Positions 11,616-23,560 of a stretch of 64,000 nucleotides of DNA are shown piece by piece; position 1 is the first letter of the stretch; the number at the start of each line of letters is the position of its first letter. The position numbers and the translations under genes were made by a program. The notes under the pieces were generated by a model. That model worked only from the letters and a program-made list of their open reading frames with translations, made no database searches and was not told the DNA's origin. Source of the stretch: Homarus americanus. Taxonomy: Eukaryota > Arthropoda > Malacostraca > Decapoda > Nephropidae. The stretch covers positions 6,474,518-6,538,517 of the forward strand of contig NW_024737068.1 of NCBI RefSeq assembly GCF_018991925.1. The letters run 5' to 3'.

Positions 11616-11854
11616 TCACCTTCAGAGGCGACCCACCCTACCTTCCCGCATCTCTCACACCTGTGATCACCGGAGCTACGCTAATTAACTCCATTCACCT
11701 GCAGGTCTACGTCGACAGTGGCATTTGTGTCCTCAACGCTTCTCACAGCTTCGTAACTAGGACGCCAAGTAATGAACATCAAGACGGAATGCTCATCTTA
11801 GAATCAATAGAAGGGTTACTCCCCTGTGTTTCATTCAACGCTAATGAACACTGA
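11616..11854 (+). other. Doubtful candidate exon
   Basis: A (CT)n tract ends in TTGCAG at 11,615, a good-looking 3' splice site, followed by an open frame of about 78 codons to a TGA at 11,852-11,854. The first part has a balanced composition (a stretch reading YVDSGICVLN), unlike the low-complexity frames around it. No clear 5' splice donor is visible and I recognise no domain. A remote extracellular-domain exon is conceivable but unsupported. Confidence 0.15.
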
Positions 11855-12060
11855 GCAACGCTATTCAACGCTCATCAATGTATTATCTCTTAGAAATGTT
11901 CCTCAAAACTCGTTCATTAATGTTCATCAATGCTTCTTAACGCTATTCAATCTTCATCAATGATCATTAGCGTCTCTCAACGTTCGACACAACAACAGTC
12001 CTCGACAGCCATCAATGCTTTTTAACGCTTATCAACGCTCATCAACGCTCCTGACAGCTA
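11855..12060. repeat. Degenerate short repeat (CAACGCTCATCAA type)
   Basis: Many imperfect copies of AACGCTCATCAA / AATGCTTCTTAA with variable spacing. Confidence 0.6.
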
Positions 12061-12145
12061 CACAATTTCTTTTATTACCAAAGACAGACAGACAGGAAAT
12101 GCAAATTCACAAAGACAGATGTAAAGACAGAAGGACAGACATTCG

Positions 12146-12146
<1 letters not shown>

Positions 12147-12217
<71 letters not shown>
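12147..12217. repeat. (AC)n microsatellite
   Basis: About 35 uninterrupted AC units. Confidence 0.97.
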
Positions 12218-12218
<1 letters not shown>

Positions 12219-12579
12219 GGAATAGTTGAAGGGCCTCACAGTCCCCATCTTCCCAGTTCATGGATATTAGTGCTCTCATGAACTGTCAATGCGTCATTTG
12301 AATCAGGTGGTGTAGGTAGAATTATCTCCCATAAGAGATATAACCGTGAATGGCTATTCAGGAGGCTTTTATGGTACAAAGATATTTGTTAATGTCTTCC
12401 TGAAAAAAAATAAATAAAAGGTGTACTGAAATGCTTTAATTTCTTTTGTTTTGTTTTTTGTTTTGTGTTTATTTTGTGTTTTTTTTCTCTCTCTTTTCGC
12501 TGATGGTGTTGTGTTTTTTGTTAGTCAGGAGCTAAGAATTTTTTTGGTGACAAATACATATTAAATTGTTTGTGTGTGT
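12218..12579. other. No recognised feature
   Basis: T-rich with a TTTTGTTTTG-type stretch at about 12,440-12,485. No gene signal. Confidence 0.5.
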
Positions 12580-12880
12580 TTTACAAAAATAGACAGAAGT
12601 AGACAGACAGACAGGCAAAGAACGAGACAGAGAGACAGGCAAACAGACAAAGAGAAAGACACACATAAAACAAACACATACAGACAAACATGAAAAAAAA
12701 GACAGAATAAAACACGGACAGACAAACATACAAACAGACAGAAAAAAGAAAAACCGTGAAACAGACGGGAAAAAAGACAAGCAAACAAAACACACAAACA
12801 GACAGAAACAACGAAAGACAAAGACAGACAAATATAGAAACAGATAGACAGAAAGGCAGTGAAATAGACAGACGGGATAA
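12580..12880. repeat. Degenerate ACAG/ACAA tetranucleotide-rich tract
   Basis: Dense AGACAGACAG, AAACAGAC and AAACACAC motifs. Minus-strand frames rich in V, C, F and L are compositional. Confidence 0.75.
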
Positions 12881-12989
12881 AGAGCTAGAGCAACCCCGGA
12901 AGCCACATTGTGTGAGATAACTTGGAGGGAAAATAAATAAGTTTGGTTAGCGTTATGATATCGGATGGTTATCGATTTGTTGGTTAATG

Positions 12990-13120
12990 TTCAGTAATAT
13001 TAGGTTGGGTTGGGTTGGGTTGGGCTACGTTAGGATAGATTAGGTGAGGTTAAAACAGGTTGAGTTAGAATAGTTTAAGCTAGAGCAGAGAAGGTTATGT
13101 TAGGTTAGGTAGACATACAG
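12990..13120. repeat. Degenerate TTAGG/TTGGG-type tract
   Basis: Four TTGGG-type repeats (GGTTGGGTTGGGTTGGGTT) followed by TTAGGATAGATTAGGTGAGGTT and GTTAGGTTAGG. It resembles the arthropod TTAGG telomere repeat but is degenerate and internal. Confidence 0.65.
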
Positions 13121-13659
13121 ATTGCCTGAGACACAAACAGATAGACAGGCAGAGAGACGGTAACAGACAGACAGACAGACAGAGTTAATACAGCCTGCCA
13201 CTCAGTCGTGTTGGCTTAAATACTAAACGAATATATCAACGCCTTTAATCCACTACATAACTCTTACTAATTCTCTCCTAATGATGCAAGGAGAGAGAGA
13301 GAGAGGGGGGATAAAAAGAGAAAGGAAGAGTGAAAGAGAGAGACTGAATGACGGTGAGAAAGGAGCGAGATAGAATATTTTCAAGAGGAAATTCTTTTGG
13401 CTTCTTAAATTAACTGCTCCAGTTCCTTAATCGAATTAAGATTTGCACAATAAAGCAAGATATATTTAATAAGAAAATAACTGTCGTATATTATAAATAC
13501 TGTATGTATGTCTGTGTGTGTGTGTATGTGTGTACGTATATACATATATATTTATCTCTTTATTTATGTGTGGATATACTGAATAACCACAATTTTGTAA
13601 GTCAAACGTCAAGAAACCAACATTCTCACAATCAATTGACATTCTATCAGATAATCACC
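13121..13659. other. Low-information spacer
   Basis: A GACAGACAGACAGACAG patch, GA-rich DNA near 13,290-13,375 and a TG-rich patch at about 13,508-13,550. No gene. Confidence 0.5.
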
Positions 13660-13980
13660 AATCACAAAAAACATCCACTACCACTCACAAACCTCCCATC
13701 ACCACTTATAAACCCCCACTATCACTTACAAATCCCCACCACCACTTACAAATCCCCACCACCACTTACAAACCCCCCACCATCACTCACAAACCCCCAC
13801 TATCACTTACAATTCCCCACCACCACTTACATACCCCCACCACCACTTACAAACCCCCCACCATCACTCACAAACCCCCACCATCATTTACAAACTCCCA
13901 CCACCACTCACAAACCCCCCACCACCACTATCACCACCACTTACAAACTCCCACCACCACTACCACCACTCACATAAACT
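13660..13980. repeat. ~20-21-bp pyrimidine-rich minisatellite
   Basis: Units of CACCACCACTTACAAACCCC with variants (CCATCACTCACAAACCCCC). The plus-strand frame (TTTYKSPPPLTNPPP-like) is a repeat translation. Confidence 0.9.
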
Positions 13981-14429
13981 ACCTCTAAGATTGTTTGCGC
14001 TCACAATCAGACCCTAAGAGATGCAAACATTCTTTCCAATCCCAGTCATTTTAGAGGGAGGTGACGTTGAGTGTTTGGCCACACTATCGAGAGCGGCCGT
14101 ATCACCCAGCTCTTGAATCACAATTGAAGGTTCAGACTGGCAAAGCTCTCACGCTGGGGAGGGTTCAAGAAAAACTGTGTCAGTGTTCATTCTGTGTTTT
14201 CTTCAACTCCGAGACGACGGGAGAGGTGACGAGTGTTACGGTGAAGGAAGAGTACTGGTACTGATAAGACGGCAGATGGTATAGGAATGACGGTACAGGT
14301 ACAGAAATGACGGAACGGGTAAATAAATGACGCAACGGTACAAAAACGACGGCACAAATAGAGATGGCGCTACAGGTACAGAAACGACAGAAACAGAGAC
14401 AACCTGGCAAATTAGTCACTCAGACAGCT

Positions 14430-14755
14430 TAATGTACTAGCCACTCAAGGAACTTAACTTAATAGCCACTCGGAGAGCTTAACTTAATAGCCATTCAGAG
14501 AACTTAATAGCCACTTAGAGAGGTTAACTTACTAGACACTCAAAGAGGTAGACTAAATGATCAATCAGAGAATTAAATTTAAAATTCAGATAGCTTAACT
14601 TACCAGCCACTCAGAAAGCTTAACTTATTCACCACTCAGAAAGCTTAACTTATTCACCACTCAGAAAGCATAACTTAACGGCCACTCAGAAATCATAACT
14701 TACTCACCACTCAGAGAGCATAACTTAATCCCCACTCAGAGAGCATTTACGCGTC
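14430..14755. repeat. ~24-bp minisatellite, degenerate
   Basis: Imperfect copies of CCACTCAGAGAGCTTAACTTAATAG with substitutions and deletions, fading at both ends. Confidence 0.85.
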
Positions 14756-15119
14756 AACCCAGGGCATCATACATATACAGACTTATATCGCATAAAAGAT
14801 CAACGGTAAATACTGCCATAGCAAGATGAGAAAGGATAGGCTTATCTCCCTCCCCTTTTGATGATGTTGTGTGTGTGTGTGTGTGTAAGAAATAGAATAT
14901 ATATTTTTTTTACGGCAAAATGATATTATCACGAACAACTGCTTCCCGAGAGACCAGAATTTCCATTTGGTGGTCCCACCTCTGTCTATCTATATGCTAA
15001 ACAGATGTGTAAATCTCTCGATTTTTTTTTCTTCTTCCTTTTGGCCTTGCTGACGATAAACGCAAGTCAAATATCATTCCTTTTGAACTCTGAGAACTTT
15101 ATTCAGCATCTCTTAACAT

Positions 15120-15806
15120 AGCGTTGCGTGGTTGGTTTCTAAACTCTAACACAGGATGGTCTCTAAAGTCTAGTGCAAATTGGTCTTTTAAGCTAGTATA
15201 GAATGGTCTCTGATTTCTAATACAGCAAGGTCTCTAAAATTTAGCTAGTGGTCTCTAAATACTCTAAAATAGCACGGTCTCTAGAAGCTCCAACAAAGCA
15301 CGGTCTCTAGAAGCTCTAATATAGCACGGTCTTTAGAACCTCTAACATAGCACGTTCTCTAGAACCTCTAACATAGCACGGTCTCTAGAAGCTCTAATAT
15401 AGCCCAGTCTCTAGAAGCTCTCATAAAGCACGGTCTCTAGAAGTTCTAATATAGCACGGTCTCTAGAAGCTCTAATTTAGCATGGTCTCTAAAAGCTCTA
15501 ACATAGCACGGCCTCTAGAAGCTCTAATATAGCACGGTCTCTAGAAGCTCTAATTTAGCATGGTCTCTAAAAGCTCTAACATAGCACGGTCTCTAGAAGT
15601 TCTAATATAGCACGGTATCTAGAAGCTCTAATTTAGCATGGTCTCTAAAAGCTCTAATATAGCACGGTCTCTAGAAACTCTAATTTAGCACGGTCTCTAG
15701 AAGCTCTAACATAGCACGGCCTCTAGAAGCTCTAACATAGCACGGTCTCTAGAAGCTCTAACATAGCACGGCCTCTAGAAGCTCTAACATAGCACGGTCT
15801 CTATAC
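15120..15806. repeat. 26-bp minisatellite, about 25 units
   Basis: Units AAGCTCTAACATAGCACGG + TCTCTAG. Early copies (15,120-15,290) are diverged, later ones nearly uniform. Subtypes (ACATAG, ATATAG, ATTTAGCATGG) recur in order, implying multi-unit duplication. Each unit contains TCTCTAGA, half-palindromic around CTAG. Confidence 0.92.
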
Positions 15807-15902
15807 ACCATCGTCTCGAAGTCATTAAGAGAATACCACAGAATGTTAAATTTTTAATACACGGTTTTGATAAATTCGAGTGTGGGCCAATGAGCTGCTC
15901 TA

Positions 15903-16180
15903 ACGAAACCTAACCTAACCTAACCTAACTTAACTTAATCTAACCTAACTTAATCTAACCTAACATACTATAACCAAACTTGGCCTAATCTAACCTAACC
16001 TAACAAAAACTGACTTAACATAACCAGAACTAATATAAGGCAATCTAACAGAAACTTAACTTGATCAATTCTAACTTGACCTAAATCTAGCCTTACCTAT
16101 CCTAACCTGACCTACCCTAATGAAACCAACTTAACACTAACCAAACCTAACCTGAACCTAATCTAATGTAAGTTAACCTC
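15903..16180. repeat. Interstitial CCTAA (telomere-like) tract
   Basis: Four perfect CCTAA units (CCTAACCTAACCTAACCTAA) followed by about 250 bp of degenerate TAACCTAA/CTTAATCTAA. CCTAA is the complement of the arthropod TTAGG telomere repeat. Decay suggests an old internal tract rather than a chromosome end. Confidence 0.8.
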
Positions 16181-17404
16181 ACATACCATGACCTGATTTG
16201 AAATTGGAAACACAGACTTTGTATGGAAAGGGAAGTAAAACTCTTGTATCTGAGTATTTGTTTGGAGTATAAACCTAGTTACCACGACAGTGAGATGGTG
16301 GTGTTATGTAGACGCTCGCGTGCGTGCGAGTGTGTATGTGTGTGTGTGTGTAGCCACACACAGGGTGGTGAAATGCGTCTAGTGTGGCAGCATTATGTTA
16401 GTGTTAAGGTGAAAGTACTGCTTGCTCCCTCCTGCTTTCAGCTGCCGCCGCTGGCTAGCCCTCGTGGAACAGGGAAGCAACATGCATACATGTAAGTGTT
16501 CCCCTGCCAGTACACAGCCTCCTCACCATCAAGACTCCTGCTGTGCCTCATAGTGGCAACACACGGTAAGTGGGTGCTGAGCCCAGGCGAAATCAGTAGG
16601 GGATCTCGGAGTATCAGTGGTCCCTAGAGGGACGGGGCATAGGATCACTGGCATGTGGACACGTCCTGGCGCCTACCAACCACTGCCCCGCTGCCTTGCG
16701 GATTAACCTTGGTAGGTATAAGATACGGGAGTAAACCCAGAACGAAAAATCTGCGGTGGAGCCACGTAACAGGGAGAAATGCTTACAGAGCTCCAACAAG
16801 ACCCCAACGGCAGTGTAGGCGGAAGAGGTGACCACCATGGAAACCCAACGACTACACCAGCGGACGAAGGCAATGCCTGATGGACAGGATACTAAGGCGA
16901 AACCCAACAAAATGGGCTATCGGCAGTCCATTACAACTCTCCCTCTCTCCAGTCGTTGCAACACTTGCACCAATGGATCAGGAAAAGGGAGAGCCAAGAT
17001 GTGTGGTTGCAGCCTGCGCTCCTGCCTCACCACATAAATCAACTCACGCGCAGCCATCATCCAGCTCATCATACCTCTCATCATCATCAAAACCCCTATA
17101 CCCCCCAAAAGTCCTATAGCGACGGGGACAGGCAGAGATTACTATTGGGAGTCTCTAGTCACAGCTCTGCACATGGGAGGCACAGATAACATGGTCGCTT
17201 ATGCACTGGGATATAGAAGCAGTGCAATCCGGTCCTGTCTGTGTGCCTGAGCAACCCTTCCGAGGAGCCACTCTGCTCTCCCCACATGGGGAGGGGGCTG
17301 CTTAAAACCCCAACCTGACTGGGCAACCGCACCCAGTTAGGTCATCTTTATGCGGTCGAAAACACAACCAAAATCACAGATCCAAACAAAAACAAACCAT
17401 ACAA

Positions 17405-18230
17405 CCTCTTCTGGTCGCTGCATGGAATGTCAAGACCCTTCTGGATACTGGCACAAACGCACGTCCTGAAAGAAGAGCTGCCCTAGTGGCAAAAGAGCTG
17501 GCTAGGTATAACATCGACATAGCAGCCATCGGTGAGTCCCGGTTCCCAGATGAAAGCTAACTCACAGAACAGGGGTCTGGCTACACCTTCTTCTGGAAGG
17601 GTAAGCCTGCTGTGGAGAGAAACCGCATTTATGGAGTTGGCTTTGCCCTTCGCCAACGCATCCTACACAGGCTAACTGAAATGCCTACTGGGATCAACGA
17701 GAGCCTCAAGACGCTTCGAGCCCCACTGAATCACTCACGTCATGCCTTCTTCATCAGTGTATTCGCCACAACACTGGATGCAGAGGATGACATCAAGGAG
17801 GCCTTTTATGCCGACCTCGACAGAGTGCTAACCTCTATCCCGAGAGAAGACAAGGTTGTGCTCCTTGGCGACTCCAATGCCAGAGTTAGCAGAGATGTTA
17901 ACATTTAGCAGGAAACCATAGGGAGAAATGGACAAGGCAAGTGTAATCCCAACGGCTTACTCCTCCTCAGCAAGTGTGCTGCTCATAACCTCACTATCAC
18001 CAATACCTTGTTTAGGCAGGCCGACAAGTTCAAGGGTTCGTGGCAACACCCACGATCCAAACATTGGCACCTCATTGAGTACATCATTGTCAAGAGAGAG
18101 GGATCGCCGAGATGTCCTCATCAACCGTGCCATGCATGGCTCAGACCACTGTGACACCAATCATCGACTTGTCAGATCCAAGCTCTCACTTTACGTCGCC
18201 CCAAAACGGCGAAGGCAGCAAATCTTCAGA
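17405..18230 (+). pseudogene. LINE endonuclease domain relic
   Basis: Pieces in several frames give an APE-like endonuclease: AAWNVKTLL at the start, KELARYNIDIAAIGESRF, GYTFFWKG, GVGFALRQRI, LLGDSNAR (the catalytic GDFN motif with Phe replaced by Ser) and a final GSDHCDTNHRLVRSK, the family's usual His-containing end. A TAA after GESRFPDES and another after the RVSRDVNI segment, plus frame changes near 17,930-18,100, break the reading frame. It would nick target DNA in an intact element. Confidence 0.72.
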
Positions 18231-18869
18231 AGAGGTTTTAATACTAAGCGTCTGGAGGATCCAGCGGTAGCAACTGCTTTCAGAGAGCAGCTCGAACATG
18301 GGCTTAAAAACAACCCAACAGCAAACAACGTGAATCCCAGTGCCGAATGGGACACTCTTAATACTGTTACGACAAAAACCTGCTGAGAGACCTCGGCCAG
18401 ATCAAGAGAATACACCAGGACTGGTTTGATGAAAATGACCCGGCAATCAAAGTACTCATCGATGATAAACGTGCTGTTTTTACTAACTGGTAGAACAGCC
18501 CTCAGTCTCTGACTAAAGCTGATACATTCCGCAAGAAGAAATCGGCAGACCAGCGGGACTTCACAACCTAAAGAACGACTGGCTTAAAAATAAAGCATGT
18601 GAAGCACAAAAACTTGCAGATCAGCACAAGATGCGAGAATTTTTCATTTCCACTAAAACATTTTATAGGCCAGTCACTTGTGGCGCAACCTTCCTCCGCT
18701 CATCTGACGGTAACCTCATAATTAAAGACGACGAAGGCCTCCTTCAGCGCTGTTAAGAGCACTACCATTCACTGCTCAACCGAAACACCAATGTGGATGT
18801 CCTGACTACCCAGCAGGTCCCCCCAGCATCCAGAGCTGACCCACCTCAGCTATCTCCATCCCTGCCATC

Positions 18870-20240
18870 AAACAGATGAAAAATAACAAAGCCTCAGGGC
18901 CTTATGGAATCCCAGCCGAGGTGTATAAAGCAGGAGGACCTCTGCTTACCGGCCGTCTCCACTCTGTCCTGGAGAATATATGGGAAAAGTAGGAATTCCC
19001 CCAAGCTCTTAAAGACGCCTCCATTGTCAATATTTATAAGAACAAGGGAGACTGGTCAGACTGTGGCAACTACCGTGGGATCTCGCTGCTCTCCGTAGCT
19101 GACAAGATTATCGCCCGAGTCCTCCTAAACAGACTTCTTCCTGAAGCAGAAAACTTCCTCCCAGAATCTCAATGTGGTTTTAGACCATAACGTGGCACCA
19201 CTGACATGATGTTTGCTGCCCGCAAGATACAGGAAAAGTGCAGAGAACAGCGTCATGACCTGTACATGGCTTTCATCGACTTAACCAAGGCCTTCGACTC
19301 GGTCAACAGGGAAGCCCTCTGGTGGACCCTCAACCATTTTGGTTGCCCACCAAAATCCATCGCCATTGTGAGGCAACTCCAAGATGGCATGAACGGCAGT
19401 GTCCTGCACAATGGCACCCAGTCTGAGTTCTTCCCCATCCAAACAGGGGTGAAACAAGGGAGTGTACTGGCACCATTTCTCTTTTAAATTTTCTTGGCTG
19501 CCTCCCATACTCGTGCCAGTGCCAATTTAGCCAGCGGGGTAAACATCGAGTACAAGGTGAAGAGGAGTCTTTTCAACATAAGACGACTCCAGGCAAGAAC
19601 AAAGATATCGGCAGCTTCCATTACTGAACTTCAGTATGCAGACGACCTGACCCTTGTTGCTCACACTGAACACGACCTACAGATCCTGAACACCTAAGCA
19701 GATGAATATGCACACTTCGGCCTTGAGGTGAATGTACATAAGACTCAGATTCTCTTTCAACCTGCCCCTGGTTCAGACACACCTCCACCATCCATCCAGC
19801 TTAACGGTACTACCCTCTCTAATGTTGCCCACTTTCGGTATCTCGGCTCCCACCTGTCCACACCGCAGACATCGATGAAGAGATTCAGCATCGGATCAGA
19901 TGTGCATCTCAAGCCTTTGACGGACTCCGAAATCGTGTCTTCAGCTGTAGGGAGCTAAAATTATCTACGAAGTTACAGGTATATCGAGCAGTGGTCCTGC
20001 CTACCCTACTATATGGCAGTGAGACATGGGTCACATACAGGAGGCACCTCAAGGCACTTGAAATCTTTTACCAATGTAGTCTACGTTCCATCCTCCGAGT
20101 TCGCTGGGAAGACAGAGAACAAATGCCAGTATTCTTGCTGACACCAACTGTAGGAGCATCGAGGCTACCATTATCCATGAACAACTACGTTGGACTGGCC
20201 ATGTTACCCGCATGGACGATAGTCGACCGCCAAAGCAGCT
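18870..20240 (+). pseudogene. LINE reverse transcriptase relic
   Basis: Begins with MKNNKASGPYGIPAE, then an ESQCGFRP stretch followed by an in-frame TAA at about 19,188, MAFIDLTKAFDSVNREALW, GVKQGSVLAPFLF followed by a TAA, and the catalytic YADD at 19,635-19,646 with LTLVAHTEHDL, then HFRYLGSHLS and LLYGSETWVTYRRHLKALE. The motif order matches non-LTR reverse transcriptases. Stops between motifs show an inactive copy although YADD is intact. Confidence 0.8.
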
Positions 20241-20512
20241 AATTTACAGTCATCTAACGAATAGTAGACGTAACGACGGCAGGCAATTGAAAAGGTATAA
20301 AGATAGTCTTAAGACAAACCTGAAAAGGTGCCAAATCGACACCCTCACCTGTCACTTGGGAATCGATTACTCCACATCATAACGCTTGGAGGAGCACCAC
20401 ACGAGGTGTAAATACTTTCGAGTTAGCCCGACTGCAAACCGAGGCAGACAAGCGACAACGTCGGAAAGACGCTGCCACCGCCCCTCCCACAGTATATGGA
20501 GCCCTCCACATG

Positions 20513-20575
20513 TGCAACGAATGTGGGCGACGGTGCAGGTCCTGTATCGGCCTCTTTAGTCATCTCATAACTCAC
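20513..20575 (+). other. C-terminal zinc-finger relic of the LINE
   Basis: The frame reads CNECGRRCRSCIGLFSHLITH: Cys-X2-Cys, then a CRSxIGLFSHL block with two histidines, the C2H2-like tail found at the end of this EN-RT family. Nucleic-acid binding is inferred. Confidence 0.6.
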
Positions 20576-20708
20576 CAACCTTCGTGACATCCTCAATATC
20601 TCATATCATTGTATCATAGCTGGATATTATCATCATTATTTTATTATTTTATTTTTGTTTTTTTTATCATAAATTTTATTTACTATGAATTACGTATTAT
20701 GACCATTA

Positions 20709-20754
<46 letters not shown>

Positions 20755-20756
20755 GT

Positions 20757-21286
20757 TTTAGTTTTAGTTTTAGTTTTATATTATTATTACATTTTCGCCC
20801 CCCCAGGCCCCGATGTGGGTCAGTGACCTGTGTCCGGGTGGGCTAATCCCCGTAAAAAAAATTTTTTCGTAATACTCGATTCCGAGTGACAGCTAAGTAG
20901 TAGCAAAGTAGTGTGTTAACGGATGGGCGTCAAAGAGAGCAACTTGCCTGATGTTTCACCACGCCGAGGATTTCAACCCAGGTTTATTGGCAGGCGAGGA
21001 GTAAAACAGAGAGACAGAAAGGCAAAATCGACAGATAAACAGAGACAGACAAACTTCAGCCGTCTGTTCTAGTAGGTTTATTTACTCCTTGCATCAACAG
21101 GCTGAATCTGAACTTGTACCCAAAGCCGCATGTAAGCTGGGAGGTGATTGGCTGGGGGAGGGAGCTAATGGAATGTGTCAGCGGCGGTGATTGGTTGGGT
21201 GACGGCTCTACGGACACACAAATATATTATGCAAGAAAATGTCGAATGATATTCCGTGTGAGTTTATTTTTTTACTTAGTTCTCCC

Positions 21287-21289
<3 letters not shown>
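20757..21289. other. No gene; short GTTTTA tract and mixed DNA
   Basis: A GTTTTA repeat directly follows the LINE tail; then mixed sequence with AAAAAAATTTTTT near 20,855. No coding signal. Confidence 0.5.

Positions 21290-21356
<67 letters not shown>
21290..21356. repeat. (TA)n microsatellite, left
   Basis: About 33 TA units preceding the palindrome. Confidence 0.97.
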
Positions 21357-21357
<1 letters not shown>

Positions 21358-21394
21358 CTCCACAATGAAAACGTGGATAAGATAAATCTTGATC

Positions 21395-21528
21395 AAATCA
21401 CACGGGAAAAGGGAAACAACGGAGCACCTTAGCTTTCGTCTTTATTCAAGACATCTTCAGAGGCAACTAAAGATGTCTTGAATAAAGACGGAAGCTAAGG
21501 TGCTCCGTTGTTTCCCTTTTCCCGTGTG

Positions 21529-21532
<4 letters not shown>
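21395..21532. repeat. Palindrome with 63-bp arms and 12-nt spacer
   Basis: Left arm 21,395-21,457 and right arm 21,470-21,532 are inverted copies with one mismatch by eye (AGCTTTCGTC against AGCTTCCGTC). The spacer is CAGAGGCAACTA. The arm sequence (GGGAAACAACGGAGCACC, then TTTATTCAAGACATCTT) recurs singly, also beside a TA tract, at 35,600-35,662. This points to two head-to-head copies of a dispersed repeat, able to form a long hairpin. Confidence 0.93.

Positions 21533-21605
<73 letters not shown>
21533..21605. repeat. (TA)n microsatellite, right
   Basis: About 36 TA units abutting the right arm of the palindrome. Confidence 0.97.
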
Positions 21606-21608
<3 letters not shown>

Positions 21609-21862
21609 CCAGGCTGGTGTATGATACATCATAATAATATAAACACATGGCCAGGCCGGTGTAAGATACAGCAGTATACATATAAACTCATGGCCAAAGC
21701 TGGTGTATGATACAGCAGTATACACATACACATGGCCAGGGTGGTGAATGATGCAGCATAATAATATAAACACATGGCCAGGCCGGTGTATGATACAGCG
21801 GTATACATATAAACACAAGGCCAGGCTGGTGTATGATACAACAGTATACATAAGCCGTGGGC
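21606..21862. repeat. ~45-bp minisatellite, about six units
   Basis: Units of GGCCAGGCTGGTGTATGATAC followed by one of two alternatives: AGCAGTATACATATAAACACAT or ATCATAATAATATAAACACAT. The two types are interspersed, suggesting higher-order duplication. Confidence 0.88.
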
Positions 21863-22094
21863 CAGATGGGAGGGACAGTAATCCTCCTTGATCCTCCAGC
21901 ACGGATCCTCTTTGTAAGGATTACGAGGCGACTTTGTTACCCTGTCACAGGCGGCTGGCGATCCAACTGATCCACCGGTTGACTGATCCCTCACCTGTAC
22001 GATCCACCAGCGGTTCAGTCGGCGCCCTCTGGGGTATTCGTAATTCAAAACGCGTATTCCGGAGCCTCCCTCATTCAAAAGTTAATTCTGGGAG

Positions 22095-22385
22095 CACTCG
22101 CCTTTGAATGCGCTCACTCTGGAGTCCCTTGCCCTTTAATACACTCACTTTGGGAACCCCCATTACCCTGCAACATGCTCACTCTAGGGACACTCTTCGT
22201 GCAATATGCTCACTCTGGGGGGGCCCTTCTCCATACAATATGCTCAATCTGGGGCCCTTCTACTTGCAATATGCTCACTCTGGGCTCCTCTCCATAAAAT
22301 ATGCTCACTCCGGGGCTCCCCTCTCTACGAAATATGCTCACTTTGGGGCCCCTCTATGCAATATGCTCACTCTGAAACCCACCAC
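22095..22385. repeat. ~25-30-bp minisatellite
   Basis: About ten units of GCAATATGCTCACTCTGGGG + CCCCTCT with variable ends (ATACAATATGCTCA, GAAATATGCTCACTT). Confidence 0.88.
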
Positions 22386-23344
22386 AACATTACCAATCAG
22401 ATGATGATCACAAGTGAAGTCTTCCATAACAACACTCTCACACTACCTACCTACCTACCTACCTCTCTCTCTCTCTCCATATAAACCTGATACACATACA
22501 CATCGTTCACAAGCTCTGCCTCAATGTACCGATTCTCTTTCCCTCAACTTGAACACGGAGGCCCAGTGATAGGACACACTCCAGTCGTCGTCACTCAAGC
22601 GCTAGGTGGGTGTAGAGGGCTGGTGCGAGCGCTCAAGATATCTGTTTTGAATTGCAGGCTTAAGGGTGGTGGTGGAAGGGACAGATGATGGTGTGTGTGT
22701 GTGTGTGTGTGTGAGATAGATGATGGGATAATGAGTAAGTGTAAGAGAGAAAGGGAGCGTGAGTAACCGAGTCAGAGAAAGAGAAATTAAGTGAGAGGGA
22801 AAGAGAGAGTTAGTGAGCGAGAGACCAGGACCGCAGAGACAGAATGAAGTACCTTGGATAACCTTATTGGTCGCCGCTGTGACACGCCCCGGCCTGACTC
22901 CTGCCCATGATCAGAAAAATACTGCAGTAGATAAAGTTTTGGTTCATGGGTGACCCTTTAATAAAAAATAAAATAAAAATAAAATTCCTTCTCGATTTGA
23001 AGAGGATGTAATAAACACGAGTTTCTCAAGAACGACTTCCTATCCTTGTCATAAATGTCCATAAAAAACGACAAAGAAAAACATTAACTGCAAAAGTTAT
23101 TGATTCATTTACAAACAAATAAGTTAGTTAATATTGTTAATTGGAATACAAAAAAAAATTACTTTTCTATTAAATTTGTATTCCGACATTTCTTTGTATA
23201 CCAGTCGATATACCTACATTAGCATACAGGTAGGCTCAACCTACTTGTATACTCATTTGTTGTAATATATTGGTTGATGAATCATTACATTATATTGAAC
23301 TTATTTTAAAACTTTCTTCTGGTTAGGTTAAGCCGCATCCTCCT
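22386..23344. other. No gene; short CT and GT tracts
   Basis: A CCTACCTACC/CTCTCT patch at about 22,450-22,478 and (TG)n at about 22,691-22,712. GA-rich DNA to 22,840, then AT-rich unique sequence. No protein similarity recognised. Confidence 0.5.
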
Positions 23345-23560
23345 CTTGGCCAGCCGCCACAACCACCAACCGTCTTATCCTCCACCAGCCGCCACAACCA
23401 CCAGCCGTCTTACCCTCCACCGCCACCAGCCGCTACAACCACCAGCCACCTCACCCTCCACCAGCCGTCTTACCCTCCACCCGTCACCAGCCGCTACAAC
23501 CACCAGCCACCTCACCCTCCACCAGCCGTCTTACCCTCCACCCGTCACCAAATGCATCAT
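23345..23560. repeat. Proline-codon-like minisatellite
   Basis: Units CCACCAGCCGTCTTACCCTC and CAGCCGCTACAACCACCAGCC in a higher-order arrangement; the 23,425-23,480 and 23,485-23,545 stretches are near-identical. The open frame here is a repeat translation. Confidence 0.85.

Larger units (their letters stand above)
16590..20756 (+). mobile_element. Degenerate APE-type LINE (EN-RT), family unresolved
   Basis: A 5' non-coding stretch of about 0.8 kb (approximate start) is followed by endonuclease (17,405-18,230) and reverse transcriptase (18,870-20,240) relics, a C-terminal C2H2 finger (20,513-20,575) and a 3' tail ending in (ATT)n at 20,709-20,756. Recognised signatures are ELARYNIDIAAIGES, LGDSNAR, YADDLTLV and GVKQGSVLAP. 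Numerous stops and frameshifts make it inactive. It resembles a widespread animal EN-RT family, but I cannot place the clade by eye. The 5' boundary and target duplication were not found. Confidence 0.75.

Noticed and set aside
14041..14264. Short plus-strand frame of 67 codons as a small gene
   Set aside because: No start context, domain, splice signal or neighbour that supports it.
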